64,000 bases of DNA. Origin: Sanguinoderma infundibulare (taxonomy: Eukaryota > Basidiomycota > Agaricomycetes > Polyporales > Polyporaceae). Below, in pieces: positions 34,960 to 48,800 of this stretch. Numbering within the stretch: the first letter of the stretch is position 1; each line of letters opens with the position of its first letter. The notes under the pieces are model-generated. The model saw only the letters and a program-made list of their open reading frames with translations. It searched no databases and was not told where the DNA came from. The stretch lies in NCBI GenBank assembly GCA_032821775.1, contig JAVLRN010000007.1, positions 1,240,001 to 1,304,000 of the forward strand, given 5' to 3'. Position numbers and translations under genes: made by a program.

Positions 34960-37199
34960 TCATTGTGGCGTAGCGTATCCCGACCCTGATTGCGGTCCAG
35001 GCGAGGCAGAGTGTTCCGGAAAGCGATAGCTCGCCTGCACGGAATCGTCCGTCCCCGGTGTGAGCACGCGCGCCCCTGGACTCCCGCTTTGAGGCGCGTG
35101 ATGGCTCCCGCTCTGCGCGTACCCCCCGCCTCCACTATACATCGAGCTCTGTGGTCCGAGGAAGCCACTGCTGCTGTTGCCTCCGCTGCCGCCCATGGCA
35201 CCGAAAAACCCGCTGCTGCTGCTATGATGCGTAGAGTGTGCCGATGGGTGGAGAGCGTGTCCGCCACTACCCGCGTACGAGAGGCGACCTTGTGCGTATG
35301 ACGCGTCCGAGAGCGCGTATGGGCTGTGCCCGTGCCCGTGATGGCCAAGTCCGCTGAGGCTCCCGGCAGTCGCATGACTGGACGACAGCGAGCGCGACAT
35401 TCCGACCATGTGTCGCGTACTCGGGGGATTGAGGTGGTGCCCGTGAGGATCGTGTCCAAGAGATTGCAGAGACATCGGGTAGTAGAGCTGAAGCGAGTCG
35501 ACGCTCATACGGCGACCGGCGTCGAGCGCAGACGGTGCGCCTAGCCCACCCATCCCAGGCATACCCATGCCCATCCCCACGGCGCCTGTCCGGGTTGCGA
35601 AAGGCGTGGTGGTGGTGGGGCCCGCGGTGCTGTGCCGCGCAGGTGCGAGAATGCGTCGACGCGCCTGTTGAAAGTGCATGGTCAAAGAGGCGCCGCGCAG
35701 AAACCTTGAACGAGACTCACGTTGATCATCCAATTGCTGACCTGGCTCATGCTAAGCCCAGTCGCATGGCACAGTTGCTTCTTTTCCTCTTCCGAGGGGT
35801 AAGGATGGTCGCTGTGCCTGTGCAACCAGTCTTTGAGGAAGTCCGTGACAGGTTTGGGCAACTTGCCACGTTTGCGCTGTGGGGGACGATCGACGAGCCC
35901 GGAAGGGTTTGTTGAGGTCGGGGCGGATTGTGGCGAGCGGTTGGGGGAATTGGAGACGCTGATTGAAGGATTCGAAGCGGCGCTCGCGCTCGCAGCCAGG
36001 GCGGAGGCGGAGGCAGAGGGGCTCATGTTGAAGTCTGGAGTAGTGTTTGGGAAGGTCCAGTCGTTTTCGGTCTTGATGGTAGCAAGGCCGTTGCCGTTCT
36101 GAGCACTGAGACGAGAGACGGGAGAACGATCTGCGTGTCCGGAGATTCGCTGCACGCCGCCGAACATAGACTGAGGACCGCCAATAGAAGAGTGCCGGAG
36201 CGAATCGTCGTACTTCTGCGCGGATCCGGGGGTAGAGCTGGGGCGAGCAATGGACGCGGCGGCCCAAGAGTCTTGGTCGGAAAGGCCGGAGGGCGAGACG
36301 GTGGGACGGCTGCTCGCGGCGGAAAACTCGGAAGAGGAGAGGGGCGAAAAGGCAAAGGAGGATGGGGAGGCGGAGGAGAGAGCAGCGCTGGAAAGCGAGG
36401 AGAGGTTATCGCTCACTGGGCCTGGATACACGCCGACCTGGGTGTCCGCTTCGAGGCGGGGGCGGACGGGTTTGTTGTCGTGGTCGGCGGAGGGGTCCGA
36501 GGGAAACTGGTAGGAGGAAAGGCCGGTGGACGACTGGGTGGTGCGGTGGATAGGATACGGGAGACGGGGGCGGGAGGCGGGACTGTCCGAGTAGAGGGTG
36601 GGGAGGGATGCGCGGCGGAGCTCGTGTCGGTCGGTGAAGGTGGAGGCGAGCGAGGGGAGCTGGACGCGGGTGGAATCGAGGTCTGCGGTGGACGCGTCCG
36701 TGTCGGGCGGGGCGGGGAGGCCAGAGGGCGGAACGTCCGGGGTGGCGGGATCGGACCAGGGCGAGTCGATGTCGGGGCGAGAGCGCTTTGGGAGAGGGGA
36801 GTGGTCGGGAGATGCGGGGCGCTTGTCTGGGCGGGAGTGGAGGCTGCTGTCCGAGGTCGCAGAGCTCGACATGCGGCGCGAGTCGTAGTCGATCTCGGCG
36901 GGGAGGGGCCTGGCAAGGGACGACAGAGGACGAGCGAGGACAGCATCGACGTCAGTGGCCGATCCGGAGAAGCGCGAAGCAGAGAAGGACGTACAAGAGA
37001 CGTGCGTCGAACGACAGCGGCTCGGACTCGGATGGCTTTGTGTGCTGTCTGCGGGGGCGGAGCGGGTGAGCGGGGCGGGGCGGGGCTATAAGAGGGGGGC
37101 GACGCACGACAAGGCCAGCTGGAGCTGGTGGACGTGGACGTTGTAGGAGCTGAGCGAGTCGGGGAAGGAGGAGATGTCGACCGGGAGCGTGTCGATCAT
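34960..37199 (-). CDS. TALE/KN-type homeodomain transcription factor
   Basis: I place the start at ATG 37197-37199 (MIDTLPVDISSFPDSL). Exon 1 (37108-37199) splices through a 198-nt intron (36910-37107) in phase with exon 2, giving QLALS|PLPAEIDYDSRR before the internal MSSSATSD. The 56-nt intron 35665-35720 falls inside the homeodomain. Near residues 370-435, KRGKLPKPVTDFLKDW begins the fold, with HSDHPYPSEEEKKQL (three-residue-extended TALE loop) and the recognition helix VSNWMIN|ARRRIL, carrying the invariant WxNxR-type residues (W, N, R). N-terminal Ser/Pro-rich and C-terminal Gly/His/Ser-rich regions are disordered. The stop is at 34960-34962; the product is about 650 residues. Fungal KN-homeobox proteins are nuclear DNA-binding regulators, some controlling fruiting-body development. 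Confidence 0.9.
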
Positions 37200-40100
37200 T
37201 GAAAAGGCGGAGGCGTCGAGGACGGCGGCTGGAGACCCCAGAGGACGGCGAATAAGAAAGGACGGCGGAAGGGGCGGCGAGACTAATCGACAGAAATAAT
37301 CAATTGGCGACCCTCGATCGCCGAGCTCGCGTCGGTCGTGTCGTAGACTGGCAGTAGATCGAAATTCCATTCTGCGCCTGCACGCGCCCTATTTATCCTT
37401 CCCCGTCATCGCTTTCCTTCCTTCCCAAACCTTACCGCGCCTTCAGATCTCGCCTTTCCTTTTCCGCCGCCCTCCAGTCCAATCACCTCGCTTCCGCTCC
37501 CTCGGCTCCCAGGCAGGCACCGCGTTCCCGAACGAGAGGCTGTGCTTGGCCCGACTCGCAATTAATCATCTTCTCCCTCCGATCTCCCAAACACTCCCGA
37601 CTCCAGATTCACAGATATTCCACCAAAACCTTAATCCCCTCCCCTCTAATTACCGCCACCCCGGCCGGCCCGCTCTTTCCCATATGCATTGTTTTCGCCG
37701 CCCACCCCCGGTCTCCGCCCACGCCCCTGTTCCCAATCGGGTCAAGCCCCGCCCCGCCCGTCCGCATTTCGTCCCGCTTGGGTGTTGTGCGCAGACCCCG
37801 CCGCGCAGCCCCCCGCATCGCCCACGCCCCCCAATTGGCCATCGTCGTACCCAAGCGTGCCCACCAATGAGGACTGTGCGCGCCTCCACCATGCGCTTTC
37901 ATTCTTCGCCCATCAGACCCCCGCCCGCCCCGCACCTCTCCACATCTCGATGATCGTCCATCCTCCGCCGTCTGCTGCGCCCTCGCTCCTCGGGATCGCA
38001 CACAGCCAGAGACGGCGCGTGGCCCATATGCCTCCGAAACCATCCACGGCCTCGTTCCAACTTCCACCTCCCAACACGCATTTAGCCCGGGAATGGACAT
38101 ATTGACGCGCTCATCTGATTACTTGAGCTTTCGTCCTCTTCGCTTTCCGACCATTCGCGTCCTCGCCCTCCTGCTCCATGAGGCTTCATGGATTCCCCCG
38201 CCCTAAGACATTCATGTATCGCACAGTGGCCATGTACCCGACCCTCGCCCTTTCTATCCAGCCCAATACCGCTGACTCGACCCAGACTCCGCCTCAATCC
38301 GCCTGCAGCAGAACCGGTTACATTTCGGATCCTCCAACAAGTCATCTCGAAGATGCCGATCGCGCATTACTTACGTGCAGTTCCCGACCAGACGGTCTCA
38401 TCCTTGTTCCGCACGGAGAGCCCGGAGGCTGAGACGTAAAACGGCTGGTGGATCCGTCGGACAACCTCTTCTGTCCACCGGCCGTCGTTCGAGGACGGTT
38501 CATGATCCAGGCACAGTGCCCACGCCTCGTCCCTGCTCTTGCCGACCCCGACCGAATATTATGGGTGCTTTATCGTATCCGACCCTCAGGCCTCACTCCC
38601 AGATCGCCTTCCATGCGTGCGCCTATCTCGCCTCTTTCTCCCTCTTGTCCACCCGCAGCCGCCCCATGCTGCACACCATAACCCACCATCCCGCCAGGGC
38701 GCGGCCACAAGCATTCGGCCTCGCCTGTGAACCTCTCAACCAGGATCGGGTCATGCTAGGTTCGTGCCCACGGCTTCCCGCACTTCCTCCGCACCTGGAC
38801 CTTGTATTCTTTGTGGCATAGCCTGCTGAGTTGCAACCCGACCTTGGATCATTGAATGGTTTAATCTGCTTCCGCAATTCGCCCTCTGAACCCCAGCCAA
38901 TGTAGCACGTATCAAGCAATCATTGGAGCGCGTCTCACCTCTACCTTCCCCCTTCCGCGCCGTCGCTCGCGGCACAGCACCGGCGTGACAGCCCGCGACG
39001 ATTGGAGGCAGCGTCAAGCGGCGTCGACCCGAGTGCGCTTGTTGGATGCCAGGGGTATGACATCGTGCAGATCTCATCCCACGCCCCGCGGGACGTCCAC
39101 ATCGGACGAGAGTCGATCATAGGACCGATGGGATGAGGTTGAGACTCTGAGGTTGTGATGCGCACACGAAGCGCGCCGTGAAGCGGTCAGCTGAACGATG
39201 TGCGGACAACGACGGTGAGCAGTGGGACAATGGACTGAACATCTGGAGGAATCGTTGACTTGTCGACAATCTGTCCGACATCTCACGATCATCCCGCCGT
39301 CGCCATCCCTCAGGCCATCATGCATTTTGATCACCGTGTCCGCGGACGGGGCGACGCAGGTGAGAACTCTGGCTGCCTTTCGCAGACAGTGACTTTGAGC
39401 GTGAGCATAAGGGCGCGGATGAGCGTGGGCGTGGGCACACGGCAGCGCACGGACACGGAGCGCGTGCCACTCGGTGCCCGTGCCTGCGCGGGATGCTCAC
39501 ACAAGATACGGACCCTCTTGATATGCTACCCTCGTGCGCGCTCTCCTTTGCACGCAGACGAGCCGCGAACGTAACCCCCGGGCTTCTAGCTCGCCCATCG
39601 TGCTGCAAGCGGCGATTCCGCGCCTGTGGCTCGGCTACTGAGCAACTTGCGATCTGGTCAACTGGACAACGCTCCTAGCGCGCCCTCGCCCTGAGGCGTA
39701 TGACCCCACCGGGCTTTAGTTGCCCCTGGCTTCCACCCATCCTTTCGCTCGTATGCTTCCTCAACCCTTCTGCGGTCTCCAGTGACAGTTGTAGTCGTAA
39801 TCCGACGAGGAAGGCGAGCACCATCAGTGCAAGGGTGCGCAACGATTGATCTTCCCACTGCGAAAATTCCTTGGGTGGAGCGGACGCTTCCCGCGTTTCT
39901 TTTGGGTCCGACCCGAGACCCGAGTGGATGAACCTGCAGGGTTCGTTGTATTCAGTTGGATGGTCAAGCGAGTCAGCGAGGATACCAATTCTCGAGGGGG
40001 CCCGGGCTCGCATTCCGGGAGCGACTACTGTACACCTGCGACCGCAAGCGTTCCGGGTCAGCTCAGGATCCCGTACCCGAATTCGTTTATGCGTCCGAGA

Positions 40101-43100
40101 ATAGCCTGCAACCCCGAGTTATGGGGCAGTCGGTGGCACGCACTCCGTACGGAGGCTACTTCCGGGATAAGTATGCGGCATTCCATGCGTCCGGGCGTCC
40201 ACTCGTTCGCTCACATGAGTGCGGCGCATGAGGCGCGCGTTGGTTGGCGACCTGCGCCTGAAGGCAGGGGAGCGAGCGCGCGAGGAGGTGGCGATATGTC
40301 TCTACACTGCGTGGCGTGCTGGCGACGAAAAAGATGCGACGAAGGTGCTTGCCTCTCGTGCCGGTAACAGTACCTGTAATACTGCACTGTCTCTGTCTCT
40401 ATATTCATCTGTGATTCTCCATCCGGCTACGCGCACCGAGCGTAAATGATACACGGGTTGATTGGGGTTTGCCACATTTCAGGTGAGGAGCGCTTGTGGC
40501 GCCATCCGGATATCGCGACTGCTGACTGTCTGTTCCCCTCTCTCCCTCTTCGCCCGCATCCTTGTGAAATGTATCAGAGCTTCTCATACGCGGATACCGA
40601 GATGCCGCAGCCCGCTCGCTGGTCGATGATCGTGATCAGAGCCCAGAGCGTCGCCCTACGGTCCTTCATTTACACTGGCGCCCGGGGGGACGCCGCAACG
40701 CGCTCCCGCGCCTGCGACGATTCCGACCTTGCCCCGCCCTCGTTCCCACCCGATCTCGCTCTCGCCGCCGACGGCGGTCCCCGACGCTCCAGTGCGCTCC
40801 ATTCATTCCAGACCGGAACGGTATCAACGACGATGAAGAGCTAGAAGCCGGTCGGAGCAGCATTTGCGCCCGGTTTGGCTCCGGTTTGGCTTTAGCAAAC
40901 CGTCTTCCTCTGCAGGCGTGCGGATGCATGGACGCGCCCAGCGTGGACATGTTCTGCCCAGTGAACGTGCGTCCCTGGATCTTCTCCTTCGACGAAGCTC
41001 GGGAACTGATTAGGGATCACGCTCGCCCAGCCTCAAGAAGCCGAACCACCCGCGCACACCCATCCGGCGGCGCGGCGGCGTATCGTGATTCGGCTTTGGT
41101 TTGGGTGGCCGTGTGCTTGAGCTTGCACAAGCTCTCGGGTGGAAATCTGAGTGCACCATGTTCTCCCTCGCTCGCACGCTCACAGTATTCCACCCCATTC
41201 AGTTTCTCCACCCAGCGAATCGGGGTCGTTCGGTGTCTGTAGTTGTCCAATCACCGGTTCTATGGCCCGGATGCGTCTGCATCCCGTATGGTTTGCGTTT
41301 CGTCCGCTTGGGGGATCCGGCTCACAAAAGACTGTTGTTCGTCAGACAGGTCGCGACAATTGATAGCCATTGCGAATCTTCAAAGGTTTCGAGCTCGGAT
41401 TGGCATTGCATCTGCGACAGATTGATGACCCAACATACCTGAACGGCATGCGACGGACACGGCGGATTATCTGTCCAGCAGTGGCTGTCGCAGGCACGGG
41501 GGTTCGCTCGCTCGCAGGCTTGCTGGCGTGGGTAGATGGCCTGCTCTCGTGGGCTGTTATGTGAATCGTTGAGGTAATGTTGATGTTGGAGAGGCTTCTT
41601 TTTGATGAGAGCGCCCACGGCTAGCGTTAAGTTCGATAGGCTGTGGTTCGCGAGCTCGGTGCGGAAATGAGCTCGAAAGGCTGATGGAACGGTGCGTAGA
41701 TTGCGCATCGTAGTCTCTTGACGCATCCGTCTGCTGGCGCACACACCGCTTTGCCAGCGAGCGGGACGGTGGGCGTGTCATTCCCTGCGGCGACGCTCGC
41801 TGTGTGCGCTCGATGTTTGTGCCATATCCCTGTGCATGAGGTGCGGGACAGACCGCAATTTGTTCTTCCCTCTTCTTCTCTCGGATGTGTTGCCCAGGCT
41901 GTTCACTCATCATCGCGGCACAACAGTGCCCCCGTATGCTGTTCCGGAGCGCCTTCCCTAATCGCTTCCTAACTCACATATTCGCATCTCGAGTAACATG
42001 CATTTGGCCGCCGTTTGCGAGGTCGATACGCATCCTTTGCACTCATCGAAATCTTCTAGCTGTTCAGAGTTGCTGTACCTGACGTATTGCAGTTCTTGAT
42101 TTCGTGACTCTCATGCCGGCGCAGGAACTTACCGTCAATGCTTATCGCCCCCGCCCCCGTGAACTCAATTTCTTGACGCCTGGGTTGCGCCCTTTCCCGT
42201 CATGCACCATGCTCTGGCACACACCACCGTCTATCTTCTACGCCGCCCCAGCGTCCGACCCAAGGAAAGGGCTGCGATGTTCACGCTTGGGTACGTTGAA
42301 GTCCGTCACCCTCCTTTGCAGCTTCGTGGCGTCGAATCCCATCTTGAATACTTGGCCTTGATGATTGTGAAACACATTGCAACCGTGTCTCTTTGCCGTT
42401 GCGTTTTGTCAGCTACATGACCGTCCATCTTGCGCCGACGAACACCATACAGTCATCCGTGGAATTCCTTCGATGGTCATCAATGTGCAGGCGTTCCCTT
42501 CCATGTCCTGTTCGACAGGTCTTCTTACAATAAACTGTCATCGTCCAACAATTCTTTAATTTTTGCCCATTCACTGGCTCGAGAGGCGTTCGCGCATCTG
42601 CCGCGGCACGCACGGGGCATCATATCAGCACGTAAACGCGTCGAAGGCCGAGAACGGATGAGGATGACGGCACCCTTGACTTGATTTCATTAACGATGTC
42701 GTCCGTCGCCTAGCGCCGGGAACCTGTGCGCAAACGATTGCGCCCGCAAGTCATAGGGACATGGCAGCACGAGTACTCAGTACGTAGAAGGTGCCGAGCG
42801 CGCACTGTGCCAACCCACCATCTCGTCATGATGTCACTCGCGTTCTGACCTTTCGTCCCAACGATTGCGCCTTCTGGAGTCTGTGCCTAACCGTGACGGT
42901 GAGTCGGTTATTGCCACTTTGTCGTTTAGATCACACCGAACGGCTTTGTTCCGTTATGGTTGTGAAACGATGATGGTCAATACATTGGGAACCCCACTCT
43001 AATTGACGAAAGAGTGTGCTTTAGAATCTCACGCCTTTGTGCCACATTCAGTGTGCGTCGCCGACCTCGCCGAGCCCGACTGGGTGCTACTGGTGACTCG

Positions 43101-45898
43101 TAGACGAAGTGATTAGTTGTGGTGCTTGCGAGACCAGCTGCGGGTTTTGTTGGAACTTGCCGAATATGGACGTGTATGTTTTGTAGTGTTTTGTTTGTGG
43201 TCGCTGCTGTTTGGGTTGTGTTTGGCCTAGGTCGGACCTGAAAATGGGGTGAGATCTCGCCAACCCCGACGCGGAGCCCCTGTGCCGTCAGCCTGTTTGT
43301 TGTTCTTGTTAGCCGAAGGGTGCGCGCCCAGGCTTCTCGTGCTCGTCTTATGCAATGGATAAGGTGCTTGTTTGTTGGTGGTTCCGGTGTTTCCGCTGGC
43401 TGTTGCCCTGAGACAGATATCGTCGCGACAAGAACGGAGCAGCGTTGCGCTATCATCCGACGTGGGTTGCCGAGGGCGAGGGAAGGCCGATCTGCCCGAA
43501 TATCGATTTGGTTGCGCTGCAGCTTCAACAGGCTATTATCTATGGGGTATTCTAGCTTTCCTGCATTCCTCGATCGTTCGCGTTACCGATCGCGCAGCGC
43601 GCCGCAGTCTTGTGCTCATTGAATCTCCATGCCCACAGGTTCGAGGGCCGCTCCTGAGGAATCCGTCCCCTAAGCAAACGCAAAGCGCAAATCAACCTGG
43701 CATCGAACCCCAAAGCCTCAAGCCACGTGGCCCGGGTATTCAACTTGATTGGAAACGCTGCCAGGAATGCAGATTGCATCGAACGGGAGCTGCGCGATCT
43801 AGTTCCTGGCTGCTCGTCGTGGTGGAGGCAAAAGGAAGGAACAGTTATCCGATGGAGACGGCGCATTCGCACTCTTATCGCCTCCACCCTACCACCGGAA
43901 CTATTGAAGCTTCTCGCTAGTTTCGTAGCTGCTCGAACGGTCCTGTGATGGGCGCGTGACGAACGTGAACGGGTTGCGTATCGGATTTCCGGTACCAATG
44001 GCCGCGGGTCTTCACGGAAGCCCTCCGAAAGCCAGGTTGGCGGTCGGACCCCCTTGCGTACCTTCCGGTAGTCATCGTGCGGTCGTCGTTCACATACTCT
44101 TTACGCAATCAGGTTACCCGTGGGATGACTGCGGGAGGAGCACGGGTATGTTAACCATGGTGTTGCATCAGGCGTCGCGCGGTCGAGACCACATTGGGCA
44201 GTTTGGAGACCAGAGATTGAGTTAGCCACGCGGATTTGAGCACACGGTTACGTGCCGTTCTAGCGTCAAATTGTGGGGAGCTTGAGACTACCCAGTTGTC
44301 CACCTCGAGAGAGCCGCCGGTGGACGCACCTGCTCTTCATTGCAGGTTGTTTACACCGCTTTCTGTCTGTCAATGTCTGGTGACATGCTGCCACAACATC
44401 AATACGGGTGGACGCCACTAGAGTGGTGCTGCAACTAGACCTTACTGGAAGGAGGGACGGACGGTTTTAACAGGCTGCGATAGACGGTTCCGAGGTTCGT
44501 CAACGTTCCTTGCCCGCTTCAAGGTGCTGAGCCCCACAGACCCGCGGGGCAGTACGTGGGGCCTGGTTTTTGGTCTCAGGTCTCCAGCTCCTGCGCGGCC
44601 GCTACCTAGTTCGCCTTCTTACCGGTATGAACTGGAGAGTACGCGGATATGGGGTCGGACCGTGTACCGCCGTCGTAACTCGTGGCCCAGTGGGCAATAT
44701 TGGTTACTCACACACACGCTGTCGCCGCATGATTTGGTGAAATCTCTCTGGTTGGCCGAGGTGTTCCATGGATGACGGGTAGGCGTAGGGGCGGGTAAGG
44801 ACCGCTTGTAACCAATATGCGCGCCCTAGAGCGTTAATTACATCACTTGCTTCTGCTTCGAGAAGCGGTGACCAGGGAGGCGAGCAATGGGCCTCAACCA
44901 TATTTTACTGCGGTCACCTCGTGGGATTAGGTTCGGAGACTGCACTATCCCGTTTCACTGTACCCGCAAGGCCGCTTGACCATACGCGACAGGGTGGTTT
45001 ATGAATAGGCTCTAAATCTGTACGGTTGCCAGTGCACATTGTATGTGGGAGGCTAGTTCTATGGTTCGCCGCCATCTGCCCACACGTGGGACGCTTCCTC
45101 TGTAGCATCCTGGTCGGTTCCTCGCCTGCGTGAGTCAGGCATGTGTGAACCCCACCCCCAAGGCAGGGAACAGAGAGTGGATAGAGTATGAATGCACTGC
45201 TAGACTGGGGTTGGTGTATCGGACTTACCCCCAGAGGGAAAGCGCTCGCTTTAACAAGTTTGGCGAATTATGGAAGCAGGGTTCATTGGCACATTCATGT
45301 AACAGGGTCGAAAAATGCGAGTCATTCCGTAGGATATGGTATGTAAAAATGCGACGAGATCAATATGGAAAGCAGTGCAATGCGACGGATAGGTTAGAAA
45401 CAGGTGCAACAGATCGTGAAACATCATGCTCTAAAGTTCTTAGGTGACCAAGCACTGGGGAAGTAAGATATGATACATCAGCCGCAAACAGCTACGCAGT
45501 GGGGCGAATCGGCCTCCGCATCTGGTTTCCTGCGTTGCTCCCTGGCACGATACCGAGACGGGAACACGCATGATGTAGAGGAGACGAATGCGTGGCCTTC
45601 CGGGCGCCGGCTAATTCGGAATAGAGGAAGGCATCGCGCCTGCTGGGAGCCAGATGATGTTGTGGTGGATAACTAGGCGCGACGCTGTAATGGTAGCGAT
45701 GCCGCATTGTCGGGAGATTTGAAGTCTTGATAGTGCCTACTCGCTCTTCGAAGGCGGCCAGCACCCCGGTGGAAGCTTGGAGCACACGGTCGTGCAGCCC
45801 TGCAGGGCGAGCTCTTGAAGGACACGCTCCGCCAGACGCGCAGAGTCGGCTGTATATAGCAAGTGGGGAACTGGGAAGGAGTCGATATCGGAAGACGC
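37200..45898. other. Gene-poor region
   Basis: About 8.7 kb without a recognisable gene. The first 900 bp is pyrimidine-rich and should contain the promoter of the homeodomain gene. The rest has only short frames on both strands (the longest is 182 codons, at 43372-43920) with no motif or intron structure I trust. No clear transposon ends or tandem arrays were found. It may be decayed repeats, regulatory DNA or non-coding transcripts. Confidence 0.4.
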
Positions 45899-48800
45899 TT
45901 AGCTCCTGCTGGCCCCGAGCTCGATACTGACACCGGACAAGCCGGCATCTTTGGCAATACCGGCACCGAAGATACTTCGGAGAAGACGTTCAGCCTTGTC
46001 GCGCTCCTTGCGCTCTACCTCAATGCCGTCGAGCATGACGATTTTTGGGCATGCACGCATGATGAGGCCGCGATAAGCGAGGCGACCGACATAGGCCTCA
46101 TCCGGGAGATCCCTGCGGAACTTTGCATCGAGTTCGCGCCAGACGAGCTCGTCTTGACCCCGTTCGCGACGCTGTTGGGCGTCGTTGCCGCCGCCGCCGC
46201 CACTAGAATCGGAATCGGAGATCGGGGCTATGACGGTGTGTGGAGCGGTAGAGGAGGATCCGTGGACCGCGGTGGTTGGTCCAATGTCCGAGCTCGAGTC
46301 CGAGCGGGGTCGTTTCTTCTCCTCGCGGGGACCGGGTCGATGGGAACGAGGATCGCGAGCTGAAGGAACGGCGTGGAGATTTGTTTCGTCCGAACGCGTG
46401 CCGGCCGTTGGGCGCAGCTCCACGGTGAGAAAGCTCTGGGGACGGTCACGATCGGACGGCTGCAATGCGCCTGGGAGGTCCTTTACGAGGAGGGGAAGGT
46501 ACCATCCGAGGGTACAGGGATTCATCCTGCCCGGAGGAGAGTGGGAGGGGCAGTGATGGACGAGTGTCAAGAAAGATGGGGTCCAGTGGACGTGTGACAT
46601 GTCAGCATCGGGCACATTCTCCATACCAAGGCAGAAAATCGGATTCAAAATAGGGAATCAAACCGAAGCCCGCGGGTGCAGAACGCACACGCCATGCCCC
46701 ACCGGCCGGGCGAGCCGGGGCCCCAACGAGCAGCGGTGGGGAGCAGACGCGAGGCAAGTCGGGCGATGGGGGTGTGCAGGGAAGCCATCGCGCCACCCGG
46801 GTTGCACCCGTCTTCACGTGAGTGCCATTCCCACCAACGAGCGGCTGGGGAAACGGGCGGGGGATGGAAGGGAAGAGCGGGCGGGGAAGCGAGGAGACGC
46901 ACCTAAAATCAATCATTTCCATGTCCTTCATGCCTCGCACGGTGCGTATCAACTGCTTCGCCCCCTTGATCCGCGACCCAATGATCGTCAGCTTTCGCAG
47001 CCGGCTCAGGCCCTCAAGCGGTCCTGGGTCCTCCAGGAAGTTGTAGTTCAGGTTCAGCACCCGCACATTGGGCACCATCCGCGAAAACTCGGCGGGCAGT
47101 TTGATCAGCCGGCACGCAGCCAGCTCAAGGTACACCAGGTTGTAGCAGGGCTCAGATAGGAAGCCGGCCTTGAGAGGGTTGCCTGTATCACCGAATACAT
47201 CCATTCATGGACATACACCAATCGGGAAGTCGGCATTAGGAATGCTTGGTCAGCAACCGATGTTTCCGCGCACGCTCCTGCCGCCTGGATTTGCGCCGGC
47301 AATATGGAAAGAGAAGACGCACCGGACAGATACAGTCGCCTCACATCACGCACATCCCGAATCGATACAGTCCTGTTTGGTCCGTCAGCACAACATCCTC
47401 CAGAAAGAGTCTAGACCTCGGAGTACAAATGTTCTCAGAGAATAGCCAAGTACCCGTTTGTGCACTTACAAGCCAACGCGTCCACCCTGATTCCGGACGC
47501 TCAAGTTCTCCAGCTTGGCCAGTCGGTACGCCTTCACGATCGTCCCCAGAGAGTTGTTATCTGCGTATAATGTGCGAAGGTTCGGAAACGGCACCGCGTT
47601 CACGCTGCTCAGTCGATTGCTGCTCAGTCGCAGGATCCGCATTCGAGGCATCGACACTTCTGGTTCAAATTCGCCCAATAGATTATTGTCTGTAAAATAC
47701 CCAAGACGCGTGTCAGTATTTGGGCCGCCATAGACCACACCCAGTGCCCAGCTCCACACCAGCACAAACACCAAGCGCGACTGTCATTTTAAGCACTGAG
47801 CATCAGGCCGCAGCGCAATTCGGCACTAGTGCGCTCAAGACCCGATCAGACGCCCATTTCCTTCCCCAAACTCATTGAATGCCTGACCTGATATCGGATG
47901 CTTGGCGGTGCAGCGGTGCGGGAGAGCAATGAACAGCAAGGCGAAACAGATGACCTACCGAGATTGAGTGCAGCGAGGGAGGGTACAGAGCTCAATCCGC
48001 CGATGCTGCTTATCCTGTTTTGGCTCACGTTCAACATCTCCAGCCGAGTCCTGTCAAACAACGTTGGTGAGTTATGAGCCGTGTGGTAAGTGGACGTGAT
48101 AAATAGCAAGTCCTTCCGAGCTCGTCCGGAGACAGGGCGCGCAACAACTTCCACAGCCGAGCGATCCGGGAGACATGAGAGCACGTCATACGCAGGTGCC
48201 CGCGTTTACTACCTCCCGTCTATAATTCATCTCATCTTTCTGCAGAAGAGAAGATAACGGCAGCAAAGGAAGCAGAATGGTAGATGATAGATAGATGAAC
48301 CATAACATGAACGCACCACCTAAAGTCGTGGAGGTCCAGCGAGTGAATAATATTCCCTTGCAAGCTCAGCTTGATGAGCCCATCCATTTTCTGAAGCCCG
48401 TCGACATTGTCGATTCGATTTCCATCCGCCCGCAATTCCCTTAAATGTCGCAGGCACTCTAGCTCTGTAGAGGAAAAAGAAATTATCGGGGCGCCATGCA
48501 TCAATATGTCGATCAATACGTTATTGCGACCCGGGAACCTACGACGGAGCGAGTCAATTTGATTTCGGCTGATGTCCAAATTCTCGAGGTTGAACAGGTG
48601 GCTGAAAGAGGTCACCCCGGTGATTCTGGTAGGTCAGAAGACAAATCAGTCGAGAAATTAGTAAGATACCCATCCGACAACGCAAGCGATGAAGGCGGAC
48701 TGAACGTACAGGTTCGACGCGACAGAAAGTGTCCGCACCGTGGCAGGGACCCCGCTAAGCCAGGAGAGTTGGTTGAAGTTCCTGCAGGTGGCATTTTACA

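Noticed and set aside
36135..37091. A 318-codon plus-strand frame opposite the homeodomain gene
   Set aside because: It is Gly/Arg-rich shadow sequence antisense to the Ser/Pro-rich coding exon, without any family likeness.
43343..43385. tRNA-like A-box (ATGCAATGGATAAGGTGC)
   Set aside because: No matching anticodon stem, T-arm or acceptor pairing follows at the right distance, so it is not called a tRNA.
48481..48560. Treating 48460-48540 as coding in the LRR gene
   Set aside because: The stretch is open in frame, but it breaks the leucine-rich repeat spacing. A GT-AG intron there (GTTCCC donor, CTACAG acceptor) restores the repeat, although the donor is weak.
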